A stretch of 64,000 nt of DNA from Massilia soli (lineage in GTDB: Bacteria > Pseudomonadota > Gammaproteobacteria > Burkholderiales > Burkholderiaceae_D), in assembly GCF_016809835.1 (NCBI RefSeq), contig NZ_JAFBIL020000002.1, positions 434,001 to 498,000 of the forward strand, in the 5' to 3' direction. Numbering within the stretch: position 1 is the first letter of the stretch; every line of letters begins with the position of its first letter. The notes under the pieces were generated by a model. That model did no database searches and had not been told where the DNA came from. It saw only the letters and a program-made list of their open reading frames with translations. This document shows, in pieces, positions 44,179 to 52,720 of this stretch. The translations under genes and the position numbers were made by a program.

Positions 44179-46284
44179 ATGCTCCAATTCGTACGCGCGA
44201 CCGGGGAGCGCCTCAGGGAAACCGGTTCGGTCCTGTGGCGCTGCTTCTATAGCGTGACCCTGACCATCTTGTGCTCGGCCGGCCTGGCGTTCATCCCGCA
44301 AGGCATCGAGTCGCTGCGGCTGGCCAGCCAGCCCGGCTGGAACTTCCCGGTGTTTGTCGTCTCCGTGGCGAGCTGGTCGCTGGCGGCCTGGTACAGCGCG
44401 CGCCTGACGCTGGGCCGCATCTTCGCCGGCAACGCCATCGTCGACAGCTCCGGCTCGGCGTATGTGGCGTGGCTGCGCGCCTGGCTGCCGCGCCTGCTCG
44501 GCGTGCTTCCCCCGACCTTGCTGACCGTGCGCTACCAGCTGCTCGGCGAGCCGGTGCTGGCGCTGGCCTTTGCCGGCGTGGCGCTGGTGGTCGGCGCGTT
44601 CGTGCTGGCGCCGCACCGCTGGTTCGGGTCGCCGCTGAGCCGGATGCCCGGCAGCGAGGCGTCGCTGCGCTTCATCGAACTGCAACGGCGCACGGTGGTC
44701 ACGGTGGTGGCGGTGATCCTGCTGTCGTTCGCGCTGCTGCTGGCGATCTGGTGGAAGCCGGTCGAGGTAACCAGCGTGCTGACGGCGCCGGCGCTGCTGT
44801 GCTTTGCGTTCGCCAGCTGGATCCTGTTCGGCGACCTGGTGCTGACGTATTACTTCCGCCATTTCCGGCTGCCGTCGATGGCCGCGCTGCCGCTGCTGCT
44901 GTTCGTCGTGTTCAGCTCATGGAACGACAACCACGAGGTCGCGCAGCTGGACGGCGCGCCGGGGCCATCGGTCCGCCCGGCGGGGCCGGCGCGCTTCCAT
45001 GCATGGCTGGCCGAGCGCCAGGCAAGCGGCGCGCTCATGCCGGGCCAGCCGTTTCCGGTATTCGTGGTGGCGGCCGAGGGCGGCGGCTTGCGCGGCGCCT
45101 ACTGGACGGCGATGGTGCTGGCCAAATTGCAGGACGACAGCCAGCGGCGTTTCGCCGACAACCTGTTTGCGCTCAGCGGCGTGTCGGGAGGCAGCCTTGG
45201 CGGCGCGGTGTTCGCCGCGCTGGTGGCCGACCAGCACAGCGGGGCGCTGGCGCGCGCGCGCTGCGCGGGCCATCCGGACGTCGCCTTCCAGGCCTGCGCG
45301 ACGGCGGTGCTGCGGCGCGATTTCCTGTCGCCCATCGTCGGCTACCTGCTGTACCCGGACATGGTCCAGCGTTTCCTGCCGCTGCCGATTGCCGCCGCGG
45401 ACCGGGCGCGGGCGATGGAGCTGGCGTGGCAAAGCAGCTGGAGCGACGCGGTCGGCAGCGCGCGCCTGGCCGAACGCTTCGACCGCCTGTGGGAAGGGCC
45501 GGCCGGGATGCGGGTGCCGTCGCTACTGCTGAACGCGACGGTGGTGCAGGGCGGCAACCGCCTCATCGCCAGCAACATCGCCATCGACGGCAGCTTCCCG
45601 GATGCCTACGACGCGGCCCACGAACTGCTCGACCTGCGGCGCATGAGCCTGGCAACCGCCGTGCACAACAGCGCGCGCTTCAGCTACCTCAGCCCGGCCG
45701 GGACGGTATTCGCCTGCCGCCGCCAAGGGGTGCTGGTGCCATGCGCGGACGGCGCCGAGCGCGCGCCGTGGGGCCGGGTGATCGATGGCGGCTACTTTGA
45801 AAACTCGGGCGTCGAAACGCTGCGCGACCTGCTGTTCGCGATGCGCCCGGTGCTGCGCGAATGGCGCAGGCAAGGCTACGACATCGAGCCGGTGGTGCTG
45901 GTGATCAGTAATTCGCCGGGGGCGATCGCGCCGTCAGGCAAGCTCGACCCGAACGCGGCGCAGCTGGAACTGACGTTCCTGTCGGAGCTGCTGGCCCCGC
46001 CGCTGGGCTTGTTCAATACGCGCTCGGCGCGCGCCACCTTTGCCGTCACCGCCGAGCGGCGCGACATGAGCGCGCTGCTGCCGCCCGATGCCGAGCGCTT
46101 TTTGTGGTTCGGCATCACGACCAGCAATGACACCCCGCTGGCCTGGGCGCTGGCCGACCGCACCTTCAACGGCATCGACGAGCTGATGAAAACACCACAA
46201 AGTGCTCGCTTGCCGTTCCACAAAGTGTTAAAACGTATTCCTACGGCACAATATTACGTGCGCACGGGTCCGGCGCAGCGCTAA
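44179..46284 (+). CDS. Integral-membrane patatin-like phospholipase
   Basis: About 701 residues from the first in-frame ATG (44179); a TTG at 44071 is the other option and no strong ribosome site decides. The first 250 residues hold six or so membrane helices (near 20-40, 56-73, 127-144, 172-192, 200-218, 232-247). The rest is a patatin-type acyl hydrolase: oxyanion loop EGGGLRGAYW (about 300), nucleophile elbow GVSGGSLGG with Ser336, and DGGYFENSGVET with the catalytic Asp. It should hydrolyse membrane lipids at the cytoplasmic face, if the helices anchor it there. No immunity or secretion genes flank it. Confidence 0.8.
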   Translation: MLQFVRATGERLRETGSVLWRCFYSVTLTILCSAGLAFIPQGIESLRLASQPGWNFPVFVVSVASWSLAAWYSARLTLGRIFAGNAIVDSSGSAYVAWLRAWLPRLLGVLPPTLLTVRYQLLGEPVLALAFAGVALVVGAFVLAPHRWFGSPLSRMPGSEASLRFIELQRRTVVTVVAVILLSFALLLAIWWKPVEVTSVLTAPALLCFAFASWILFGDLVLTYYFRHFRLPSMAALPLLLFVVFSSWNDNHEVAQLDGAPGPSVRPAGPARFHAWLAERQASGALMPGQPFPVFVVAAEGGGLRGAYWTAMVLAKLQDDSQRRFADNLFALSGVSGGSLGGAVFAALVADQHSGALARARCAGHPDVAFQACATAVLRRDFLSPIVGYLLYPDMVQRFLPLPIAAADRARAMELAWQSSWSDAVGSARLAERFDRLWEGPAGMRVPSLLLNATVVQGGNRLIASNIAIDGSFPDAYDAAHELLDLRRMSLATAVHNSARFSYLSPAGTVFACRRQGVLVPCADGAERAPWGRVIDGGYFENSGVETLRDLLFAMRPVLREWRRQGYDIEPVVLVISNSPGAIAPSGKLDPNAAQLELTFLSELLAPPLGLFNTRSARATFAVTAERRDMSALLPPDAERFLWFGITTSNDTPLAWALADRTFNGIDELMKTPQSARLPFHKVLKRIPTAQYYVRTGPAQR

Positions 46285-46333
46285 CTCTGTAGAATGCTTT
46301 CTTTCCGCTATCGAAGTTTATCGACAATTCACC

Positions 46334-46897
46334 GTGCAAATAACCACTGACCGCGCAGCAGAAGAAGCAACCCTGTCCATTGCACGCACCATCGCAACGG
46401 ATCACCTCCACAGACGCGCGGACCTGTGTGGCATCTTCATGGACGCCTTGACCTCCGTCCCCCCGACCATCTTCCACCACGATAATCCCGCGCAAGGCGT
46501 GTTCACCCGCAAGTCCGGGCACATCACGATCGACTGGAAGCGCGTCTTCGAGCGCGCCAGCATGGTGTCGCTGAACCTGGTCTCGGACGATTCGCTGGCG
46601 CTGGCCGACACCGCCCTGACGCTGTGCGCGCGCCACCAGGGCGGAACCAAGCTCACGGTGGGCGCCGATGAGGCGGCGGTGTTGTGCGCGATCTGGAGCT
46701 ATCGCAACGTCGATGGCCGGATCGATGTCGAATCGGCGCATCAGGTCGCCACGCAGAACTTCGCGCTGCGCGGCATGGGTTTGCTGGAAGAGCAGCGCTT
46801 TGAGACCATCCTGTTTGCGCTTGGCCACATGCGCATCCTCGGCTTTACCGATGCGATGATCACGATGCCCGACCGGGTCGAGCTATCGTATTCATAA
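46334..46897 (+). CDS. Hypothetical protein (GTG start)
   Basis: A 187-residue soluble protein starting at GTG; no strong ribosome site is seen, so the start is uncertain. It has no signal peptide or membrane segment, and a mixed alpha/beta pattern with HHDNP, GHITIDWK, LRGMGLLEEQRF and GHMRILGFTDAMI. I do not recognise the family. Its codon pattern is like its neighbours. Confidence 0.65.
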   Translation: MQITTDRAAEEATLSIARTIATDHLHRRADLCGIFMDALTSVPPTIFHHDNPAQGVFTRKSGHITIDWKRVFERASMVSLNLVSDDSLALADTALTLCARHQGGTKLTVGADEAAVLCAIWSYRNVDGRIDVESAHQVATQNFALRGMGLLEEQRFETILFALGHMRILGFTDAMITMPDRVELSYS

Positions 46898-46974
46898 GCT
46901 GCAATGTTGTCTGCCGCACGGTGAAGCGGACCGGTCCGACGTAAGGTGGAGGCTGACCACGACAGGAGGCAATC

Positions 46975-47148
46975 ATGAAAAATCACGACCAGGACAAGAC
47001 CGAACAACTGCAACGCGAAAAGCAGCAGGTACAGCAGGAAGCCAACGAAAACCGCCAGGCGGCCGAGACTGAAGAAGTTGCTGGCCGCCACAAGAATGAC
47101 GGCCAAAAAGATCACAAAGGCGCCGACAAGGGCCCGCGCGGTCAATAA
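46975..47148 (+). CDS. 57-residue highly hydrophilic small protein
   Basis: A short gene with an ideal AGGAGG ribosome site six bases before the ATG. The protein is almost free of hydrophobic residues: it begins MKNHDQDKTEQLQREKQQ, continues Gln/Glu/Asn-rich, and ends in Lys/Gly/Asp-rich sequence (DHKGADKGPRGQ). It is probably disordered or a single charged helix, as in stress-response hydrophilins. The stop is 16 bases before a large hairpin. No family recognised. Confidence 0.7.
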   Translation: MKNHDQDKTEQLQREKQQVQQEANENRQAAETEEVAGRHKNDGQKDHKGADKGPRGQ

Positions 47149-47163
47149 TTCCGTGTAATGCAA

Positions 47164-47208
47164 TTCGGGGTCCATCCCCGGGGTTGATCCCCGGGCATGG
47201 ACCCCGAA
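47164..47208. repeat. 45-base nearly perfect hairpin
   Basis: TTCGGGGTCCAT at the left pairs with ATGGACCCCGAA at the right; inside them CCCGGGG pairs with CCCCGGG around a short loop. It lies between the convergent 57-residue gene and the SEC-C protein gene. It is likely a dispersed repeat that ends transcripts in both directions. Confidence 0.85.
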
Positions 47209-47229
47209 CTGTTTGTTAAATGGCGCTGC

Positions 47230-47943
47230 TTATTCGGCGGCGCCGGCGTCGGCACCGCAGCATTTCTTGTACTTCTTGCCGCTGCCGCAAGGGCAATCGT
47301 CGTTGCGGCCAACCTTCGGTTCGTCGCGCTTGACCGTCTGGACCGCCGCCTTGCGCAGCGGTACCCAGAACTTGTGGATCGCAGGCAGGTTCGCTTCGAT
47401 CTGCTGCGCCAGCTTGTGGGCCTTGGCAGGATCGTCCACTTCCTTCAGCTCGGCTTCTTCGATTTCATCGGCGCCCAGCAGGTAGATCGGGCGCATCAAT
47501 GGCGCCAGGTCCGATTCCCAGATCGGCTGCCATGAGCCGGGACGCAGTTCCATGCCTTCCCAGAAGCCCCAGCACCACGCTTCGGCGTCGAGGATGGCGT
47601 CGCCGTTATGCTCGTGCTCGCAGAACAGCGGCTCGAATTCCTTTGGCGCCACTTCGAACGTGACCAGCACTTCGTTCATGAAGCGCATGATCAGGTTGAC
47701 GATCTTTTCTTCTTCCTTGGCGTTCTTCCATTTCGGCGCGGCGCTGGCGTCCTCGCCCCAGACCTTGACCAGCCATTCGGCCGGCATGATGGTCTCCGGG
47801 CCGATCGCGATCGCGGTCAGGTAGCCGTGCAGGGTGTCCATCGTCATGGCGTCGTCGGAGCTGCGGTCGGACAGGAGGAACTTGTCAAGTTCGTCGAATT
47901 CTTTTTCGGTAAGGGGCTGGTCGAGTTGCATGGTGTGCTTCAT
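47230..47943 (-). CDS. UPF0149/YecA family protein with C-terminal SEC-C zinc motif
   Basis: A 237-residue protein. The N-terminal 190 residues are the UPF0149 helical domain ([33 protein letters not shown]-type start, then [11 protein letters not shown]). The last 25 residues are a SEC-C zinc-binding motif, [20 protein letters not shown], as at the C-terminus of SecA. YecA-type proteins are thought to bind ribosomes or SecB-like partners through this motif; function here is not established. Confidence 0.92.
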   Translation of the reverse strand: MKHTMQLDQPLTEKEFDELDKFLLSDRSSDDAMTMDTLHGYLTAIAIGPETIMPAEWLVKVWGEDASAAPKWKNAKEEEKIVNLIMRFMNEVLVTFEVAPKEFEPLFCEHEHNGDAILDAEAWCWGFWEGMELRPGSWQPIWESDLAPLMRPIYLLGADEIEEAELKEVDDPAKAHKLAQQIEANLPAIHKFWVPLRKAAVQTVKRDEPKVGRNDDCPCGSGKKYKKCCGADAGAAE

Positions 47944-48033
47944 GGTGAGGTTGAAGGCGCTAGTTTAACCGCTTGGGGCGCGCCAGCGTGCGAAACTTGT
48001 ACGCCGCCGCGCCGGCCACCTTACAATTGCGGC

Positions 48034-49026
48034 ATGACGAACCCGCCTCCACTCCATCCGTTCGCCGGCCTCGGCCCCGACCGTGTCCTCGATGCACTCG
48101 ACAGCGTGGGCCTGCGCGGCGATGGCCGCCTGATCGCGCTCAACAGCTATGAGAACCGGGTGTACCAGGTCGGCATGGAGGAAGGGCCGCCGGTGGTGGT
48201 CAAGTTCTACCGTCCGCAGCGCTGGAGCGAGGCCGCCATCCTGGAGGAGCATGCCTTCGTCGACGAGCTGGCCGAGCGCGAGATTCCGGCGGTGCCGGCG
48301 ATGGTCATCAACGGCCGCAGCCTGCACGAGTTCGAGGGTTTCCGCCTGGCCGTGTTCGAGCGCAGGGGCGGGCGCGCGCCCGAACTGGACGATCCGGCCA
48401 CGCTGGAGTGGATCGGCCGCTTCATCGGCCGCATTCACGCCGTCGGCGGCCTCACCCCGTTCAAGGAGCGCCCGGCGCTCACCGTCGAAACCTTCGGTAC
48501 CGAGCCGCGCAGCTTCCTGCTGGACAATGGCTGGATCCCGCCCGAGCTGCTGGCCGCCTACAGCAGCGTGGTCGACCAGGCCCTGGCCGGCGTCGCCCAC
48601 TGCTACGAACGGGCCGGCCAGGTGCCGGTGCTGCGCCTGCACGGCGACTGCCACGCCGGCAACGTGCTGTGGACCGAGGCCGGCCCGCACTTCGTCGATT
48701 TCGACGACAGCCGCACCGGGCCGGCGGTGCAGGACCTGTGGATGCTGCTGTCGGGCGAGCGCGCCGAGATGGTGCGCCAGCTGAGCGATGTGCTGGCCGG
48801 GTACGAAGACTTCTGCGACTTCGATCCGCGCCAGTTGTACCTGGTCGAGGCGCTGCGCACGCTGCGCCTGCTGCACTACTCGGCCTGGATCGCGCGGCGC
48901 TGGGACGACCCCGCGTTCCCCGCCGCTTTCCCGTGGTTTAACACCCAGCGCTATTGGCAGGACCGCATCCTCGAATTGCGCGAGCAGGTCGCGCTGATGG
49001 ACGAGCCGCCGCTGTGGCCGGTGTAA
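48034..49026 (+). CDS. srkA: Stress-response serine/threonine kinase SrkA (YihE-like)
   Basis: A 330-residue member of the SrkA/YihE family with the aminoglycoside-phosphotransferase-like fold. ALNSYENRVYQVG (nucleotide loop), VVKFYRPQRW (ATP Lys), LRLHGDCHAGNVLW (catalytic loop with Asp) and HFVDFDDSRTGPAVQDLWMLL (metal Asp) are intact. The E. coli protein protects against stress-induced death. The ATG at 48034 gives the family start; upstream extension is spurious. A terminator follows. Confidence 0.94.
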   Translation: MTNPPPLHPFAGLGPDRVLDALDSVGLRGDGRLIALNSYENRVYQVGMEEGPPVVVKFYRPQRWSEAAILEEHAFVDELAEREIPAVPAMVINGRSLHEFEGFRLAVFERRGGRAPELDDPATLEWIGRFIGRIHAVGGLTPFKERPALTVETFGTEPRSFLLDNGWIPPELLAAYSSVVDQALAGVAHCYERAGQVPVLRLHGDCHAGNVLWTEAGPHFVDFDDSRTGPAVQDLWMLLSGERAEMVRQLSDVLAGYEDFCDFDPRQLYLVEALRTLRLLHYSAWIARRWDDPAFPAAFPWFNTQRYWQDRILELREQVALMDEPPLWPV

Positions 49027-49047
49027 TTTCGCCAACAAACCTGCCGT

Positions 49048-49071
49048 AAAGCGCCAAACTGCGGCGCTTTT
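49048..49071 (+). terminator. Rho-independent terminator after srkA
   Basis: AAAGCGCC-AAACTGC-GGCGCTTT forms an eight-pair stem ending in a short T-run, about 22 bases after the srkA stop. Confidence 0.75.
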
Positions 49072-49163
49072 CCCCGCTTTCTCGGTCCTCGGCCGCAGCC
49101 GGTCCTGACCGATAATCGATCGCAAGGCCAGCACTTCGCGTGGCCGCACCGAGCGAGAAGACC

Positions 49164-51434
49164 ATGGATACCGCAGCAGCCCTGATTGATGACGCCAACC
49201 TGACGATGACCGCGCCGCTGCCTGATGGCGAGCCGCAGGAACAGTCGCCGACCCGCGCCCAATCCGAAATGCGCGCCATCCATGAGGCGATCGCCCGCGT
49301 CGAAGCCGAAGCGAAAGCGTCGTGCGCCGCCGAGAGCCGGGCCCACGCCGAATCGCGCGCGCGCCTGCTGGCAGAAGAGCGCGCCGCGATGGACGCCGCC
49401 GCCGCCGCCGCCGCGCTGCAAAATGCGCAGGCATCCGAACAGGCGATCGAAGCCCACCGCGACCGCCTCGAAACGCTGCGCGCCGCCGCCCAGGCCAGCA
49501 CCGAGCGCCTCGAAGCCGTGCGCCAGGAGACTGCCGAACTGCGCGCGCGGGTCGAAGCCGATACCCAGATCAAGCTGGCCGCCGAAGCGCGCGCCAAGGC
49601 CGAGGACGAGGCGCGCCGCCGCGCCGCCGAGCAGGTCGAGACCGAATCGAAGCTGGCCAAACAGGCTGCCAAGGCCGCCGACCAGCTGATGGTCGAAACC
49701 GAACAGGCACGCCTGCAGGCGGTCGAGCGCGTCGCCGCGGTGCACGCGGCGCGCGAAGAGGTGGCCCATATCGCCAGCGCCGACGCGCGCCTGGCGACCC
49801 TGGCGCGCGAGCGCGAGCGCCACGCCAAGGGCGCGCGCCAGACCGCCGAGATGCTGGCCGACGCCGAAGCCGAGGCGCTGGAGCTGACCGTGCAGCGCGA
49901 GAAGGCCGACCAGGTGGCGCTGGCGTCGGCGTTCGCACGCGCGGTGGCCGAAGCACGCGCGCTGGAAGAAGCGCGCGCGCTGGCTCACCTGGAACAGGAA
50001 CGCGAAGCGATCGCACTGGCGCAGGCCGAGTCCGAGCGGGTGGCGGCCGAATCGATCCACCTGCGCCTGCAGACTGAAAAGGAACTGCGCGACGCCGCCG
50101 TGCACCGCGAGCGCGTCGAGCAGATGGCGGCAGCGGGCGCGCAGGCGCGGCGCGAAGCCGAAGTGCGCATCCTGGCAGCGACCGAGCAGCGCATCGCCGT
50201 CGACCGCCAGTTGCGCGAAGTTGCCATTGCGCGTACCCGCGCCGAAGAAGAGGCGGCCGAGAAGGTCAGCGCGCGCGTCGAGGCGGAAGCCGAAGCGCTC
50301 GAAAACTGCAAGCTGCGCGGCGCGGCCGAAGAACGCGCGGCCGCGGCGGCGCTGCAGGAAGTCGAAGAGCATCAGCGTGCCCGCGCCCTGGCCGAAGAAC
50401 GGGCCTCGCTGGCGCAGGCAGCCAGCGATGCGGCGGCGGCCGAAAACGCCGCCGAACAAGCGGCCGTCGCATCGATCGCCGAACAGGTGGAGCTGCAGCG
50501 CCAGGCCGCGGCCGCGGCAACCCGCAACGCCGAACAGGCGGCGATGCTGGCCGAGGCCGAGCGCGCACGCGCCATCGCCGAGGAGGCGGCGCTGGCGCGC
50601 CTGCAGGAGAAGCTGGACGCCGAACAGGAAGCGGCCAGCGCGGCGCAGGCGCGCGCCGACGCCGAGCTGGCGCTGGCCGCCCAGCTGCGCGAGCAGGCCG
50701 ATGCCGAGCGCCGCGCCGAGCAGGCCAAGCTGGCCGAACTCGAGACCACCCGCGCGCTGGTGGTGCAAATTGATACCGAAGCGGCGCACAATGCCGCCGC
50801 GGCAGCGGCCGTTGCCGCCCAGCTGGAGGCCGCCGCCGAACTGGCACGCGTGCAGGCGGAGCGTGCGCACGCCGAACAGGCCAGGCTGGCGCTGACCCAG
50901 GACCTGCTGGCGGCCGAACGCGCCGCCGCGCTGGCGGAACGCGAATCGGCATCGCTGCTGGAGCAGCAGGTGGTGGCCGAGCGCCACAGGGCCGCCGCCG
51001 AGCAGCGTGCCAGCCAGGCCCTGGCCGCGCGGCTCGAATCGGACCAGGCAGCATGCCGCGCCGCCAATGCGCGCGCCGACGCCGAGCAGGAAAAAGCGGA
51101 CATCGCGCGCCAGCTCGAAGTGGTCGCGGAAGTGGCCGCGCAGGCGGCGATCGACAAGCGCAACGCCCAGCGCCAGTTGCTGGAAAGCGCCCAGGCCCAC
51201 GCCGACATGCAGCGCAAGGCGGCCATCGCCACCCGCGCCATGGCGGACGCCAAGCTGCAGCTGGCGGCGCTGGAGGCGCGCAGGCTCGAGACCGACACCC
51301 TGGCGCTGACCGCGACCCAGGACGCGATCGCCGTGGAGCGTGCCGAAGTCGTCGCCGGCGCTGCCCAGCGTACCGCGTCGGCGAGCATGACGCGCGAAGT
51401 GATCGGCCGTCTGACGCATCCTGCGACGCTGTGA
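49164..51434 (+). CDS. Giant alanine/glutamate-rich coiled-coil protein
   Basis: About 756 residues from MDTAAALIDDANL (GTG at 49140 is possible). After some 45 residues of N-terminal leader it is one continuous low-complexity helix of Ala, Glu, Arg and Gln, with repeated AEAR/AEQ/ERAA steps typical of long coiled coils; there is no membrane segment, signal peptide or enzyme motif, and it ends SMTREVIGRLTHPATL. It could be a scaffold, filament or polarity factor, but no homologue is named from sequence alone. A terminator precedes it, so it is its own unit. The minus strand shows very long open frames over it, a base-composition effect. Confidence 0.8.
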   Translation: MDTAAALIDDANLTMTAPLPDGEPQEQSPTRAQSEMRAIHEAIARVEAEAKASCAAESRAHAESRARLLAEERAAMDAAAAAAALQNAQASEQAIEAHRDRLETLRAAAQASTERLEAVRQETAELRARVEADTQIKLAAEARAKAEDEARRRAAEQVETESKLAKQAAKAADQLMVETEQARLQAVERVAAVHAAREEVAHIASADARLATLARERERHAKGARQTAEMLADAEAEALELTVQREKADQVALASAFARAVAEARALEEARALAHLEQEREAIALAQAESERVAAESIHLRLQTEKELRDAAVHRERVEQMAAAGAQARREAEVRILAATEQRIAVDRQLREVAIARTRAEEEAAEKVSARVEAEAEALENCKLRGAAEERAAAAALQEVEEHQRARALAEERASLAQAASDAAAAENAAEQAAVASIAEQVELQRQAAAAATRNAEQAAMLAEAERARAIAEEAALARLQEKLDAEQEAASAAQARADAELALAAQLREQADAERRAEQAKLAELETTRALVVQIDTEAAHNAAAAAAVAAQLEAAAELARVQAERAHAEQARLALTQDLLAAERAAALAERESASLLEQQVVAERHRAAAEQRASQALAARLESDQAACRAANARADAEQEKADIARQLEVVAEVAAQAAIDKRNAQRQLLESAQAHADMQRKAAIATRAMADAKLQLAALEARRLETDTLALTATQDAIAVERAEVVAGAAQRTASASMTREVIGRLTHPATL

Positions 51435-51508
51435 TGCCGGCGGCGATTTTCGGTTTGCCGCCGGGTTCGGGTTATGATTGACCCTGTTACCCATTTCATG
51501 CGCGATTG

Positions 51509-52231
51509 ATGCTCAGGACACTTCCTATCCTGCTCCTGCTGTGGCTGGCTGCACTGCCTGCACGGGGCGCCAGCGACATCAGCTTTCTGGTCGACACCGG
51601 CACTGAAATGCCGATGGCGCGATTCGATGGCTGGCAGCTCAATGGCGGCATCCATTTCGATATCGGCCAGGCGCTTGCCAGGTCGATGGGGCGCCAGGCG
51701 GCGTTCCTGACACTGCCGCGCCAGCGCATGCTCAAGGCGCTCGACACCGGCAACGCCGACCTGATCTGCGGCTACATCCCGCAATGGCTGGACGGCCGCT
51801 TCAACTGGAGCCAGCCATTTTTGCCGACCGTCGAAGTGCTGCTGACCAGCGTGGCCTCCGAACGGCCGCGCAAGCTGTCGGACGTGTCGGGCCAGGTGAT
51901 CGGCACGGTGCTGGGATATAAGCATCCGGAACTGGAGCGCGCATTGGGCGCCGGCTTCGTGCGCGACGACGGGCCGACCACCGAGGCAAGCCTGCGCAAG
52001 CTGTCGGTTGGCAGGATGCGCCATGCGGTCACCAGCGAATACATTTATCACTACCGCCTGAAACAGCGCGACCCGCCGATGGCAGTGCATCCGCCGCTGC
52101 GAATCAAAAGCTATATGACACAGTGCGCCGTGTCGCCCAACGGAAAAGTGACGGTGGCCGAGGTCGATGCGGCGATCGGGCAACTGCTGCGTACCGGCGC
52201 CATCGAGTCGATTATTGCGAAATACCGCTAG
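51509..52231 (+). CDS. Orphan periplasmic solute-binding protein (family 3-like)
   Basis: A 240-residue protein with a signal peptide (LPILLLLWLAALPARGAS) and the bacterial extracellular solute-binding family 3 fold (FDGWQLNGGIHFDIGQALARSMG, LISGYIPQWL-type middle, GTVLGYKHPELE, VTVAEVDAAIGQLLRTGAIESIIAKY end). Such proteins bind amino acids or act as signal receivers. No ABC permease or ATPase is adjacent, so it is an orphan whose partner or signal is unknown. The ATG at 51509 follows TTG. Confidence 0.8.
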   Translation: MLRTLPILLLLWLAALPARGASDISFLVDTGTEMPMARFDGWQLNGGIHFDIGQALARSMGRQAAFLTLPRQRMLKALDTGNADLICGYIPQWLDGRFNWSQPFLPTVEVLLTSVASERPRKLSDVSGQVIGTVLGYKHPELERALGAGFVRDDGPTTEASLRKLSVGRMRHAVTSEYIYHYRLKQRDPPMAVHPPLRIKSYMTQCAVSPNGKVTVAEVDAAIGQLLRTGAIESIIAKYR

Positions 52232-52271
52232 GGCTGCCCCAGTTCGGGCACTGCTGCAATCCGCCTGCCGC

Positions 52272-52649
52272 CTACTGGGTCACTTGCACCCTGCGGACAA
52301 AATACTCGGTCTCGCCGAAGCATGACGACGGCACCCCGCGGTGCTGCGAATAACTGAGCAGTACCCGCTTGCCGGTCGCCGCCGACAGCTCCTGCGCCAG
52401 CTTCGCATCGCGCACCGAAAACGCAAACCGTTCAGGAATCGCGCCCGGCATGCTCGACAGCAGAATCTCGCCCTCCCAGGTCTTGCACAGCCATCCCTTG
52501 CGCGAGAATTTTTGCAGGTAGCCGGCGCGTTCTCCTTCCGAGTACGACCAGCTGAGGGTAATCCAGGTGTATAGCGCAAAGCCGGCGACGGCTGCGGCAA
52601 GCAGGCCCAGCAGGATAAGGCTCGTTCTCAGGCGTTTTTGTGTGGGCAT
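52272..52649 (-). CDS. Membrane-anchored hypothetical protein
   Basis: A 125-residue protein with an N-terminal membrane helix (about 9-30), then a short soluble domain with SYSEGERAGYLQKFSRKGWLC and CKTWEGEILL, a pattern conserved in betaproteobacterial proteins of unknown function that have been loosely mislabelled as dehydrogenases. No dehydrogenase fold is present at this size. Confidence 0.78.
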   Translation of the reverse strand: MPTQKRLRTSLILLGLLAAAVAGFALYTWITLSWSYSEGERAGYLQKFSRKGWLCKTWEGEILLSSMPGAIPERFAFSVRDAKLAQELSAATGKRVLLSYSQHRGVPSSCFGETEYFVRRVQVTQ

Positions 52650-52720
52650 GGTGTCGTGTTGTTGTTATTGGAGGGCAATGACGCTGTGCATTGTGCCACG
52701 CCTGGCGCCGGCCGGACAGC

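Noticed and set aside
46741-47175. 144-codon minus-strand frame over the 57-residue gene
   Set aside because: The plus-strand gene has AGGAGG and a clean start; the antisense frame has no such support.
48951-51494. 847-codon minus-strand open frame over the coiled-coil gene
   Set aside because: It lies antisense to a compositionally simple GC-rich gene and reads as Gly/Leu/Arg-rich low-complexity sequence with no motif; long antisense frames are expected there.
50372-52183. 603-codon minus-strand open frame
   Set aside because: Same reason; it also covers the start of the solute-binding protein gene, and reads as Ala/Ser-rich sequence without a family.
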